The notes: a model not told the origin generated them from the sequence alone. Shown: positions 1 through 7,121, numbered from the stretch's first letter. The stretch is DNA of 18,254 nt from Bacteroidota bacterium (GCA_023406715.1 JAEXVC010000064.1:1-18254); one strand, 5' to 3'. Made by a program: numbers and translations.

Positions 1-203
1 TTGTTTGCTATAAGCAGGCCAATTCCCTTATCGGGGAAAGCGGTATCGTTACAAATTATGGTCAGGTCTTTTATACCTTTCTCAACCATTTTTGCGATAA
101 TGCTATGTGGGCTGCCCACAGCCATAAAACCACCAATCATAACGGTCATACCGTCCTTAACCATCGAAGCAGCTTCCTCAGCCGAGATAAACTTGTTCTT
201 CAT
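1..203 (-). CDS. atoD: Acetate/acetoacetate CoA-transferase alpha subunit, 3'-truncated by window edge
   Basis: This is the N-terminal 67 residues of the alpha subunit of a short-chain 3-oxoacid/butyrate CoA-transferase, which moves CoA between acetate, acetoacetate and butyrate as a cytosolic hetero-oligomer with AtoA. The start is the ATG at 203-201 and the protein begins MKNKFISAEEAASMV. The family pattern follows: a glycine-rich GGFMAVGSP stretch at about residues 24-32 and the IICNDTAFPDKGIG segment at about 50-63, both very like E. coli AtoD. The frame stays open to the window edge, so the C-terminal two-thirds are not seen. The matching beta subunit lies about 6 kb upstream at 6229-6888, at the other end of the fermentation cluster. 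A terminator at 477-507 separates this gene from etfA, so it probably has its own promoter. A plus-strand frame over the same bases is a shadow. Confidence 0.9.
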   Translation of the reverse strand, partial: MKNKFISAEEAASMVKDGMTVMIGGFMAVGSPHSIIAKMVEKGIKDLTIICNDTAFPDKGIGLLIAN

Positions 204-347
204 ATCTATGAGATTTTCGATTATTTCAAAAAAATTTTAACCAATTTAAACTAAAAGATATTTATCACATCTTATGGTTGTGTTACTATTTGTTACTTCC
301 AAATCGAATTTCCCTACAATTTGAATATAATAGGGCATCAAAACTTA

Positions 348-355
348 CAAATGTA
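348..355 (-). promoter_or_regulatory. Candidate -7 promoter element for atoD
   Basis: The minus strand reads TACATTTG, matching the Bacteroidota -7 consensus TANNTTTG. No clear TTTG -33 element sits at the expected spacing, so this is a weak prediction. It would give a leader of roughly 135-140 bases before the atoD ATG. The dyad at 355-377 lies immediately upstream, where a regulator would control it. Confidence 0.35.
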
Positions 356-377
356 CAATATTATTGGTAAATATTGT
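355..377. promoter_or_regulatory. Perfect 8-bp inverted repeat, operator candidate upstream of atoD
   Basis: The arms ACAATATT (355-362) and AATATTGT (370-377) are perfect reverse complements with a 7-base spacer. The dyad begins at the edge of the candidate -7 element and covers the spacer toward -33 on the minus strand, a common place for a repressor site. I do not recognise the regulator. The arms are AT-rich, so chance occurrence is possible. Confidence 0.35.
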
Positions 378-476
378 TAAAATCCGATGCTCAAAATTAT
401 ATGTCAGATAGCAGGTTCGTTAGAGCTTTAATTATAGTTCGAAAACGTTTGTGCTTAGAACATTATTTATTGCAAT

Positions 477-507
477 AAAAAAGCCCCGATATTTTTACTT
501 TCGGGGC
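477..507 (-). terminator. Intrinsic terminator after etfA
   Basis: Arms GCCCCGA (483-489) and TCGGGGC (501-507) form a perfect 7-bp GC-rich stem with an 11-base loop. On the minus strand the stem is followed by six T residues (477-482). It lies 21 bases beyond the etfA stop codon and marks the end of the atoA-to-etfA transcript. Confidence 0.85.
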
Positions 508-528
508 ATTTCAGTTTTCTATAATAGT

Positions 529-1521
529 TTATTTTTTCAACCGTTCGTTAAGTTGCCTTACTATTTGCTTTGCATCGCCCACAACGCCCAAATCGGCAAC
601 TTGGAAGATTGGCGCAAATTTATCCTTGTTGATAGCAACAATGTAGCCCGACTCCTCCATACCCGCGAGGTGCTGAATAGCTCCCGATATTCCCACAGCA
701 AAGTACAAATCTGGACGAACAGTTTTTCCGGTTTGACCAACCTGCCTGTCGTGCGATATCAGTCCTGCATCAACTACCGCTCTTGATGCAGATACTTGTG
801 CATCGAGTGTTTCAGCCAAATCGTTCACAGTTTTTAGACTTTCAACATTAGCCATACCTCTACCGCACGAAATAAGAATTTTAGCCTCGCTAATATCAAC
901 CATCTCGGTTTTCTCCTTAACGGAGTTTAAAAGTTTAACCCTGAACTTGTCCTTGTTGAAAGGCACGTTAACCATAATCACCTCACCTTTGCGCGATGAA
1001 TCGGCAGCAAGGCTTCGCATAACTCCCGGACGAACAGTACTCATCTGTGGTCGATGTTCCTTGCTAACAATTGTCGCCATAAGGTTTCCACCAAAAGCAG
1101 GACGGGTCATTAGTAAATTTTTGTCATCCGATATTTCGAGTTTCGTACAATCTGCCGTTAATCCTGTTTCCAAACGAGCCGATAGACGTGGACCTAAATC
1201 GCGCCCAATTGTGGTTGCTCCAAGCATTAAGATGTTTGGCTTGTACTCGTTAACGATATGACAAACTGCCTGTGTGTATGGCTCCGTTAAGTAGTTGCTC
1301 AGTTCTGGAGCATCGGCACAGATAACAACATCGGCACCGTGGGCAATTAGCATATTTGCCTGATACGAAATACCACTGCCTAAAAGAATTGCATAAACCT
1401 TTTCGTTAAGCGATTCTGCTAAATCGCGAGCCTTCCCAAGTAGTTCGAGCGATACATTTTGAATTTCGCCTTGGCGCTGTTCTACAAAAACAAATACGCC
1501 TTTATATGCTGATATTTCCAT
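529..1521 (-). CDS. etfA: Electron transfer flavoprotein alpha subunit
   Basis: This is the alpha subunit of the heterodimeric electron transfer flavoprotein that carries electrons to or from acyl-CoA dehydrogenases. At 330 residues it has normal length. The N-terminal half is the alpha/beta ETF domain. The C-terminal FAD-binding domain shows the family signature at about residues 262-284, with GQTGKTVRPDLYFAVGISG followed by AIQH, and the FAPIFQVADLGVVGDA tail that closes the FAD site. It starts 11 bases after etfB and is the last gene of the operon, before the terminator at 477-507. With the co-encoded butyryl-CoA dehydrogenase it probably forms a cytosolic Bcd-Etf complex. No frameshift or missing domain is seen. 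Confidence 0.95.
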   Translation of the reverse strand: MEISAYKGVFVFVEQRQGEIQNVSLELLGKARDLAESLNEKVYAILLGSGISYQANMLIAHGADVVICADAPELSNYLTEPYTQAVCHIVNEYKPNILMLGATTIGRDLGPRLSARLETGLTADCTKLEISDDKNLLMTRPAFGGNLMATIVSKEHRPQMSTVRPGVMRSLAADSSRKGEVIMVNVPFNKDKFRVKLLNSVKEKTEMVDISEAKILISCGRGMANVESLKTVNDLAETLDAQVSASRAVVDAGLISHDRQVGQTGKTVRPDLYFAVGISGAIQHLAGMEESGYIVAINKDKFAPIFQVADLGVVGDAKQIVRQLNERLKK

Positions 1522-1532
1522 TTTTTTCAGAG

Positions 1533-2315
1533 TTAGATGATGAATTTTTCCTTCAGTTTGCTGATGATAATACCAACAGCCTCATTGGTATCAACCTCGT
1601 AAAGTTCACCTGGTGCTTTTACGCCCCTAGAGAATGCTTTGTGCACACGTGTAGGCGAGCCCTTTAGTCCAAGTTTACTTTCTTCAACATCAATTTGCTC
1701 GTAACCCCAGAACTCCACAACCTTTTCGTATGCTCCAACAACTCCATTAATTGTCATATATCGGGGCTTGTAGGCTCCTGAAAGAACGGTAACCACGCAA
1801 GGACCATCAACCTGAAGCATTTCATACCCATCCTCAACCCTGCGCTTCATTGTGAAAGTATTCTTACCATCAAAATCTAAATGCTCAAGGTACGATACCT
1901 GAGGCAAATCTAAATGCTCGGCAATTTGAGGACCAACCTGTGCGGTATCGCCATCAATGGCTTGTCGACCAGTTATAAGCAAGTCGAACTCAAGTTTTTT
2001 CAATGCACCGGCCAATGCGTGCGATGTTGCAAGAGTATCGGCACCTGCAAATTTTCTATCCGTAAGCAGAATAGCCCTATCAACTCCCATTGCGTATGCC
2101 TCGCGCAGAATATCTTCGGCTTGGGTTGGCCCCATGGTTATAGCTGTGATATGAGCGTTGAACTTATCCTTTAGGATTAATGCAAGCTCCAATCCCGCTT
2201 TATCGTCTGGGTTTATTATACTAGGAACTCCCTCGCGAATTAATGTTCCTGTGGTGGGATTTATTTTGATTTCGGTTGTATCTGGAACTTGCTTTATACA
2301 AACTACAATTTTCAT
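1533..2315 (-). CDS. etfB: Electron transfer flavoprotein beta subunit
   Basis: Partner of EtfA. I choose the ATG at 2315-2313 (260 residues, beginning MKIVVCIKQVPDT) because this is the conserved start of EtfB. An in-frame ATG nine codons upstream at 2342 adds an atypical MVNVLKNNK extension. The segment GRQAIDGDTAQVGPQIAEHL at about residues 116-135 and the PSIINPDDKAGLELAL segment at about 31-46 resemble the beta subunits of anaerobic, electron-bifurcating Bcd-Etf complexes more than respiratory ETF, which usually has QAIDDD-like sequence at the same place. That assignment is by recollection of family sequences, not alignment. It lies between bcd and etfA. The 5' spacer holds the palindrome pair at 2375-2435. 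Confidence 0.94.
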   Translation of the reverse strand: MKIVVCIKQVPDTTEIKINPTTGTLIREGVPSIINPDDKAGLELALILKDKFNAHITAITMGPTQAEDILREAYAMGVDRAILLTDRKFAGADTLATSHALAGALKKLEFDLLITGRQAIDGDTAQVGPQIAEHLDLPQVSYLEHLDFDGKNTFTMKRRVEDGYEMLQVDGPCVVTVLSGAYKPRYMTINGVVGAYEKVVEFWGYEQIDVEESKLGLKGSPTRVHKAFSRGVKAPGELYEVDTNEAVGIIISKLKEKFII

Positions 2316-2374
2316 TTTATTATTCTTTAAAACATTAACCATAATTGCTCAACCACAAAACTACCTTCATTAAC

Positions 2375-2435
2375 CATTCCTGCGAATGCAGGAATCCATA
2401 TTCTCAAACCTGGATTCCGCATCAAATGCGGAATG
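2375..2435. repeat. Inverted pair of REP-like palindromes between bcd and etfB
   Basis: Two short palindromes sit head to head. The left unit has arms ATTCCTGC (2376-2383) and GCAGGAAT (2388-2395). The right unit has arms ATTCCGCAT (2414-2422) and ATGCGGAAT (2426-2434). The left unit and the reverse complement of the right unit share the frame CATTCC...GGAATCCA, so the element as a whole is also an inverted repeat with a 12-base spacer (2399-2410). This is the architecture of dispersed intergenic REP or mini-MITE repeats. In the transcript it would form two stable stem-loops and could stabilise or process the mRNA between bcd and etfB. Confidence 0.75.
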
Positions 2436-2484
2436 ATAAATGTTTTTTGTAAGATTTTGGAATTTTTCATGGCTTTTGCATTAA

Positions 2485-3624
2485 CTATTTTAGCAATGCC
2501 GCTGAAATTACCATACGCTGCACCTCCGATGTTCCCTCATAAATCTCGGTGATTTTGGCATCGCGGAACATACGTTCTACAGGATATTCGCGGGTATAAC
2601 CGTATCCTCCATGCATTTGAATGGCCTTATTGGTAACCTCCATTGCCGTTTCGGCAGCATACAGCTTTGCCATTGCGGCATCAGTGGAGTAGTTTTGTCC
2701 TTTATCCTTTTTGAATGCCGCCTGACGAACTAGCAGGCGCGATGCTACTACACGTGTTTGTAAATCGGCCAACTGGAATTGAGTATTTTGGAATGCAGAG
2801 ATTGGTTTACCAAATTGCTTCCGCTCCTTCACATACTTTACGGTTTCGTTAATTGCTCCCTGAGCAATTCCCAATGCTTGTGCAGCAATACCAATTCGTC
2901 CACCATCAAGGGTTTTCATTGCAATGGAAAAACCCTCGTTAACTTTTCCAAGCATATTGGCTTTTGGAACAATGCAATTCTCCATAATAAGCTCGCAGGT
3001 TGCGGAGCCACGAATACCCATTTTCTTTTCCTTTTTACCAACGGAGAATCCAGGGAAATCCTTCTCAACAATAAAAGCCGAAATTCCCTTAACACCTTTG
3101 GACTTATCAGTCATTGCGAAGATGATATAAACGTGACCGTACTCGGCGTTGGTAATAAAAATTTTGCTTCCGTTCAGTATATAGTTGTCGCCATCCTCAA
3201 CGGCAATTGTTTGCTGCGATGATGCATCGGTGCCAGCGTTAGGTTCGGTTAATCCGAATGCTCCAAGCCATTCGCCCGAGGCGAGTTTGGGCAAATACTT
3301 TGCTTTTTGCTCTTTACTTCCAAACTCCATAATTGGAGCCGCACATAGCGATGTATGCGCCGAAACTATTACACCTGTTGTTGCGCAAGCGGCTGAAAGC
3401 TCCTCAACAGCCATTGAGTACAACACGTTGTTTCCTCCCGCTCCGCCATACTCAATAGGAACAGGAATTCCCATTATTCCGAGTTTGGCCATCTTCTCAA
3501 CTGTTTCAATGGGGAAACGTTCTGCCTCGTCCACTTCGGCGGCAAGAGGTTTTACCTCTTTATCTGCAAATTCTCTAATCATTTGCAGAAATAAGGTTTC
3601 TGTTTTTGATAAGCTAAAGTCCAT
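2485..3624 (-). CDS. bcd: Acyl-CoA dehydrogenase, butyryl-CoA (short-chain) type
   Basis: FAD flavoprotein interconverting butyryl-CoA and crotonyl-CoA with Etf as electron partner. Its 379 residues match the short-chain ACAD family. The N-terminal helical domain is followed by the flavin/substrate signature GAFGLTEPNAGTDASS in the middle beta domain. Near the C-terminus the YEGTSEVQ motif contains the expected catalytic base, Glu363. The sequence FRDAKITEIYEGTSEVQ is typical of butyryl-CoA and short-chain dehydrogenases of anaerobes. The start ATG is at 3624-3622. It is followed by etfB and etfA, the classic bcd-etf arrangement. It is separated from the upstream reductase gene by a 164-base spacer with a strong hairpin (3660-3690). 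Chain-length preference is inferred from context, and a branched-chain substrate cannot be excluded. Confidence 0.92.
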   Translation of the reverse strand: MDFSLSKTETLFLQMIREFADKEVKPLAAEVDEAERFPIETVEKMAKLGIMGIPVPIEYGGAGGNNVLYSMAVEELSAACATTGVIVSAHTSLCAAPIMEFGSKEQKAKYLPKLASGEWLGAFGLTEPNAGTDASSQQTIAVEDGDNYILNGSKIFITNAEYGHVYIIFAMTDKSKGVKGISAFIVEKDFPGFSVGKKEKKMGIRGSATCELIMENCIVPKANMLGKVNEGFSIAMKTLDGGRIGIAAQALGIAQGAINETVKYVKERKQFGKPISAFQNTQFQLADLQTRVVASRLLVRQAAFKKDKGQNYSTDAAMAKLYAAETAMEVTNKAIQMHGGYGYTREYPVERMFRDAKITEIYEGTSEVQRMVISAALLK

Positions 3625-3659
3625 CTATTGTTATTTTAATATTACAACACCCAAAAGCA

Positions 3660-3690
3660 AAGGGTCATATCTTTTCAGATATGACCCCTT
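3660..3690 (-). promoter_or_regulatory. Intercistronic hairpin upstream of bcd, possible attenuator or processing site
   Basis: Arms GGGTCATATC (3662-3671) and GATATGACCC (3678-3687) form a perfect 10-bp stem with a 6-base loop. On the minus strand a T-rich but interrupted stretch follows, so it could be a leaky terminator. A second element, AGGGTC when read on the minus strand (3727-3722), could pair instead with GACCCT of the downstream arm, giving a competing fold as in attenuators. The position between the reductase and bcd suggests uneven expression of the two halves of the operon. Confidence 0.5.
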
Positions 3691-3788
3691 GTGATTTATT
3701 ACCTAAAGGTCCTAACTAAAAGACCCTCAAAGTAAATTTAATTGTTAATGAAATAACAGTAGATTTTTGTTAAAAAAGGTAAAATATG

Positions 3789-4532
3789 TTATACAGTCAT
3801 TCCGCCGTCAACGCTAAGAGTTGCTCCGTTGATATAAGCAGCCTCATCGGAAGCTAAGAATAAGTAAGCCGAAGCTATTTCCTCAGGTAAACCTAAACGT
3901 CCAGCAGGAACTTTGGCTTTCATTCCGTCCAATACGTTCTCGGGCATCTTTGCAACCATTTCGGTAGCAATAAAACCAGGAGCAACGGCATTAACGGTGA
4001 TGCCTTTACGTCCTAGCTCACGAGCTAAGGTTTTGGTCATACCAATTAAACCAGCCTTTGTGGCAACGTAGTTGGTTTGGCCGAAATTGCCATATAGAGC
4101 AACTACCGATGAAGTATTAATAATTCTTCCGTAGTTCTTCTCAACCATATACTCCGATACAATCTTAGTACAGTAGAAAACACCTGTTAGGTTAACATCA
4201 ATAACCTGTTGCCAAAGTTCAGGGGTCATTTTCTTTAAAGTACTATCACGAGTAATACCAGCGTTATTTACAAGGATATCAATTTTGCCGTACTTCTCAA
4301 TCACTGCCTTGGTTGCAGCCTCAATCTCGTCGTACTTCGATGTATTTACCTTTGCAAAAACTGCTTTGTTGCCTTCAGCATTTAATTTGGCAGCCAATTC
4401 GTTTCCACGGGTTTCGTCCAAATCCCAGATAACTGTTACAGCGCCCTCAGCAGCAAATCTGATTGATGTAGCAGCACCAATACCTGCAGCGCCACCGGTT
4501 ATAATAGCAACTTTATTCTCAAGTCTTTTCAT
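3789..4532 (-). CDS. SDR-family acetoacetyl-CoA / 3-oxoacyl-thioester reductase (PhaB/FabG type)
   Basis: Short-chain dehydrogenase of 247 residues, predicted to reduce acetoacetyl-CoA to (R)-3-hydroxybutyryl-CoA. Visible features are the nucleotide-binding TGGAAGIG at residues 12-19, NNAG at 89-92, Ser142, and the catalytic YVATK with Tyr155 and Lys159. It ends in SVDGGMTV as FabG/PhaB proteins do. Asp37 at the end of the second strand (VIWDLD) normally binds the adenosine ribose hydroxyls and suggests NADH rather than NADPH use. That would suit a fermentative role better than fatty-acid synthesis. It starts 19 bases after the MaoC hydratase stop. By sequence alone it could be annotated FabG; the CoA-substrate role is inferred from its neighbours. 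Confidence 0.88.
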   Translation of the reverse strand: MKRLENKVAIITGGAAGIGAATSIRFAAEGAVTVIWDLDETRGNELAAKLNAEGNKAVFAKVNTSKYDEIEAATKAVIEKYGKIDILVNNAGITRDSTLKKMTPELWQQVIDVNLTGVFYCTKIVSEYMVEKNYGRIINTSSVVALYGNFGQTNYVATKAGLIGMTKTLARELGRKGITVNAVAPGFIATEMVAKMPENVLDGMKAKVPAGRLGLPEEIASAYLFLASDEAAYINGATLSVDGGMTV

Positions 4533-4551
4533 TATTTCTGATTTTTAGTGA

Positions 4552-4956
4552 TTAAACAAATTGTGTGTTGTGTTTAAGTTTAGCTACACCAGTAATACAG
4601 GGTGCTCCCTCGGAGTTAACCAATGAACAGTTAACTATGCCGATATGTTTCTCGGTATTTACCTCCATTACTTCGAAACGAGCCTCGTATTGCTCCTCAA
4701 CAAAAATTGGAGCAAGAAACTTCATCTCCTGCGATAGGTATATGGTTCCCTCGCCAGGAAAGAGCGTTCCAAATACTTTTGAGAATACAGCTCCCGAGAG
4801 AAATCCGTGAACAATAGGTTTCTTAAAGACTGTTTTGGCAGCATACTCTGCATCAATGTGGATTGGGTTGAAATCGCCAGTAACCTCGGCAAACTTCACA
4901 ACATCGGCCTGAGTAAACTTTACGCCATGCGTATAAACATCTCCTTGCTTTACCAT
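4552..4956 (-). CDS. MaoC-family (R)-specific enoyl-CoA hydratase (PhaJ-like)
   Basis: Small single hot-dog-fold hydratase of 134 residues, close to the length of PhaJ. The hydratase-2 motif lies at residues 27-34: GDFNPIHI, with the catalytic pair Asp28 and His33. A conserved PIVHGFLSGAVFSKV helix-to-strand segment follows at about 47-61. The predicted reaction is interconversion of (R)-3-hydroxybutyryl-CoA and crotonyl-CoA. It lies between the thiolase (32 bases upstream) and the SDR reductase (19 bases downstream), filling the dehydration step that crotonase does in most butyrate operons. The N-terminus MVKQGDVYTHGVKFTQADV fits MaoC proteins, which supports the start used. Confidence 0.9.
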   Translation of the reverse strand: MVKQGDVYTHGVKFTQADVVKFAEVTGDFNPIHIDAEYAAKTVFKKPIVHGFLSGAVFSKVFGTLFPGEGTIYLSQEMKFLAPIFVEEQYEARFEVMEVNTEKHIGIVNCSLVNSEGAPCITGVAKLKHNTQFV

Positions 4957-4988
4957 AGGTGATAATTATATTTTGATAACTAATGTTA

Positions 4989-6194
4989 CTAAACGTTTTT
5001 AAGGATGATAGCAGTACCCATACCGCCACCAATACAAAGCGAAGCCATACCGAACTTTTTACCGCTTCGTTTCATCTCGTGAATTAAGCTAACGGTAATC
5101 CTATTGCCCGATGCACCAATTGGGTGACCAAGAGCAATAGCGCCACCATTAACGTTGCAGTACTTGTTGAACCAATCGGCAGTTACACCATGGTCTTCGC
5201 AAAGTTGCTTCATAACGCCTAATGATTGAGCAGCAAAAGCCTCGTTTAACTCTACAACTTCCATATCGGTAAGTTTCATTCCGACCTTCTTAAGAGCATT
5301 TGCAATAGCAGGAACTGGACCCATACCCATAATTGCTGGGTCAACACCACCCTGACCAGTTGCAACAACCTCTGCCAATGGTTTTAAACCATACTTAGCA
5401 ACAGCCTCCTCCGATGCAACCAACACAAACGAAGCACCATCGTTAATACCAGAAGCGTTACCTGCGGTAACTGTACCATCTTTCTTGAAAGCAGGACGTA
5501 ATCCTCCTAATTTTTCAAGGTTAGTAGAGCGATTTACAAACTCATCGGTATCGAAAATAATAGTTTCCTTTTTGCTAGGAATCTCAACAGGAACAATCTC
5601 ACCCTTAAACTTACCAGTATCAATAGCTGCAGCAGCTTTTTGTTGAGAACCAATTGAGAAAGCATCCTGCTCCTCGCGGGTGATACCATACTTTGCAGCG
5701 ATATTCTCAGCAGTAATACCCATGTGATAACCTTGGAAAGCATCGGTTAAACCATCGGTAACCATGTGGTCCATTACAACCATATCGGCCATTTTATGGC
5801 CATTACGGATTGTGCCGGGCATAACAAATCCTGAACTCGACATCGACTCGGTTCCACCAGCAAGAATCAGATTGGCATCGCCAGCCTTAATGCTTGCAAC
5901 TGCGTTGATAATTGATTTCATACCGCTACCGCAAATCATATTAAGACCGTAAGCAGGAACTTCCTGTGGAATTCCAGCCTTAATAGCAGCCTGACGGGCA
6001 ACACCTTGTTTTTGTCCAGCCATAAGGATGTTTCCAACAATAACCTCGTCGATTTTTGCAGGGTCAACCTTAGTTTCGGTTAAAATATTCTTAATTACAG
6101 TTGCAGCTAAATCTGCAGCTGGTACGTTAGCAATAGTTCCAAGGAACTTGCCGATAGCGGTACGCTTAGCGGCAACAATGTAAACTTTACTCAT
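4989..6194 (-). CDS. atoB: Acetyl-CoA C-acetyltransferase (thiolase)
   Basis: Biosynthetic or degradative thiolase of 401 residues that condenses two acetyl-CoA to acetoacetyl-CoA, or cleaves it. All catalytic residues are visible: the nucleophile Cys88 in NMICGSGMKSI, His357 in GGAIALGHPIGASG, and Cys387 in SLCIGGGMGTA. It begins MSKVYIVAAKRTAIGKF, as acetoacetyl-CoA thiolases do. It starts 34 bases after atoA and 32 bases before the hydratase gene, so it belongs to the same operon. With the reductase, hydratase and dehydrogenase it forms a complete four-carbon acyl-CoA path. Confidence 0.95.
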   Translation of the reverse strand: MSKVYIVAAKRTAIGKFLGTIANVPAADLAATVIKNILTETKVDPAKIDEVIVGNILMAGQKQGVARQAAIKAGIPQEVPAYGLNMICGSGMKSIINAVASIKAGDANLILAGGTESMSSSGFVMPGTIRNGHKMADMVVMDHMVTDGLTDAFQGYHMGITAENIAAKYGITREEQDAFSIGSQQKAAAAIDTGKFKGEIVPVEIPSKKETIIFDTDEFVNRSTNLEKLGGLRPAFKKDGTVTAGNASGINDGASFVLVASEEAVAKYGLKPLAEVVATGQGGVDPAIMGMGPVPAIANALKKVGMKLTDMEVVELNEAFAAQSLGVMKQLCEDHGVTADWFNKYCNVNGGAIALGHPIGASGNRITVSLIHEMKRSGKKFGMASLCIGGGMGTAIILKNV

Positions 6195-6228
6195 AGGTTT
6201 ATTTTGTATTAGTTTAGGTCGGTTTATT

Positions 6229-6888
6229 TTACTGTCGAACTGGTTTTAGGTCGGCAGGAATTATCAACTTTGCCTCGGTGGCAGCTTGAACCTCCTCAAC
6301 GCTGAACTCAGGGTTAATCTCTTTTAGAACAATACCCTCGGGAGTAATCTCCATTACGCCCATCTCTGTGATAATAAGATTTACCTGTCCGGCAGCAGTT
6401 AATGGCAGAGTGCACTCCTTCATAATTTTATGTGAACCTTTTGCGGTGTGCTCCATGGCAAGAATCACCTTTTTTGCACCAATCAGCAAATCCATTGCAC
6501 CGCCCATACCGGGAGTTAGTTTACCAGGAATCATCCAGTTTGCAAGGTTTCCTTTCTCATCCACCTGAAGTGCGCCAAGAATGGTAACATCAACATGTCC
6601 TCCACGGATAATTCCAAACGAAGTAGCGCTATCAAAAGTTGAAGCACCCTTTGCTAAGGTAACAAATCCGCCTCCTGCATTCGATAAATTCTTATCCTCT
6701 TTACCAGGTTCGGGCGTTGGGCCAAGACCAATCAACCCATTTTCGCTTTGGAGGATTACATTAACACCGGCGGGAATATAGTCTGGAACAACTGTTGGCA
6801 AACCAATTCCTAAATTCACTAAATCTCCATCCTTAAGCTCAAGAGCGGCTCTCCGAGCAATAAATTCGCGTATCTGATTCTTATCCAT
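6229..6888 (-). CDS. atoA: Acetate/acetoacetate CoA-transferase beta subunit
   Basis: Beta subunit of the family I CoA-transferase, 219 residues, close to E. coli AtoA throughout. The catalytic glutamate is Glu49 in LQSENGLIGLGP, the residue that forms the glutamyl-CoA thioester. NLGIGLPTVVP (about 25-35), GGHVDVTILGALQVDEKGNLANW (in the middle) and PGMGGAMDLLIGAKKVI are further family blocks. It is the promoter-proximal gene of the minus-strand fermentation operon. Its alpha partner is atoD at 203-1. Subunits A and B are usually adjacent, so the separation is unusual. The likely role is release of butyrate, or activation of acetoacetate/butyrate, with acetate or acetyl-CoA. Confidence 0.95.
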   Translation of the reverse strand: MDKNQIREFIARRAALELKDGDLVNLGIGLPTVVPDYIPAGVNVILQSENGLIGLGPTPEPGKEDKNLSNAGGGFVTLAKGASTFDSATSFGIIRGGHVDVTILGALQVDEKGNLANWMIPGKLTPGMGGAMDLLIGAKKVILAMEHTAKGSHKIMKECTLPLTAAGQVNLIITEMGVMEITPEGIVLKEINPEFSVEEVQAATEAKLIIPADLKPVRQ

Positions 6889-6970
6889 AGTAAATTAATC
6901 TTATATTTTCTATAAAGTTTATGCCGAATTTAACCCACTAATATAAATAAATTATTGGTACAGAAAGTTA

Positions 6971-6978
6971 CAAATCTA
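6971..6978 (-). promoter_or_regulatory. Candidate -7 promoter element for the atoA operon
   Basis: The minus strand reads TAGATTTG, a match to TANNTTTG. A TTG lies 16 bases upstream (6995-6997), shorter than the usual 19-21 spacing, so this is tentative. It would give a leader of about 75-80 bases. Confidence 0.35.
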
Positions 6979-7121
6979 CGGCTTTATTCTCTTACAATTT
7001 AGAATTAGAATGATGTTATAGGAAATAAACCATAAAAAATATTGACGTGACAGCAATAATCCGTAAGCAAAAGGTGATTTTTTGTAAATGTAAAAGTGAT
7101 GGTTGAATAAAATGGAAGTTC

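Larger units (their letters stand above)
204..528. other. Intergenic region between etfA and atoD with terminator, dyad and promoter candidate
   Basis: These 325 AT-rich bases hold no convincing gene. Going from etfA toward atoD they contain an intrinsic terminator (477-507), a perfect 8-bp inverted repeat (355-377) and a TANNTTTG-type -7 element (348-355, minus). The remaining approximately 145 bases would be the atoD leader. The plus-strand open frame starting at 451 runs into etfA antisense and has no recognisable protein features. Confidence 0.6.

Noticed and set aside
1..240. Plus-strand open frame of 79 codons at the window start
   Set aside because: It is the antisense shadow of atoD, which shows clear family motifs on the minus strand.
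451..786. Plus-strand frame of 111 codons
   Set aside because: It runs through the etfA terminator and antisense to the etfA 3' end, with no protein-like features.
3660..3690. Full intrinsic terminator ending the operon after the reductase
   Set aside because: The T stretch is interrupted and the downstream genes belong to the same pathway, so a leaky attenuator or processing hairpin is more likely.
3185..3694. Plus-strand frame of 169 codons, the longest in the region
   Set aside because: Antisense to bcd, whose minus-strand frame has full-length conserved motifs; the plus product is a Ser/Ala/Pro-rich shadow.
5534..5743. Second minus-strand frame inside the thiolase gene
   Set aside because: It is an out-of-frame shadow of the thiolase with a low-complexity Leu/Arg product.
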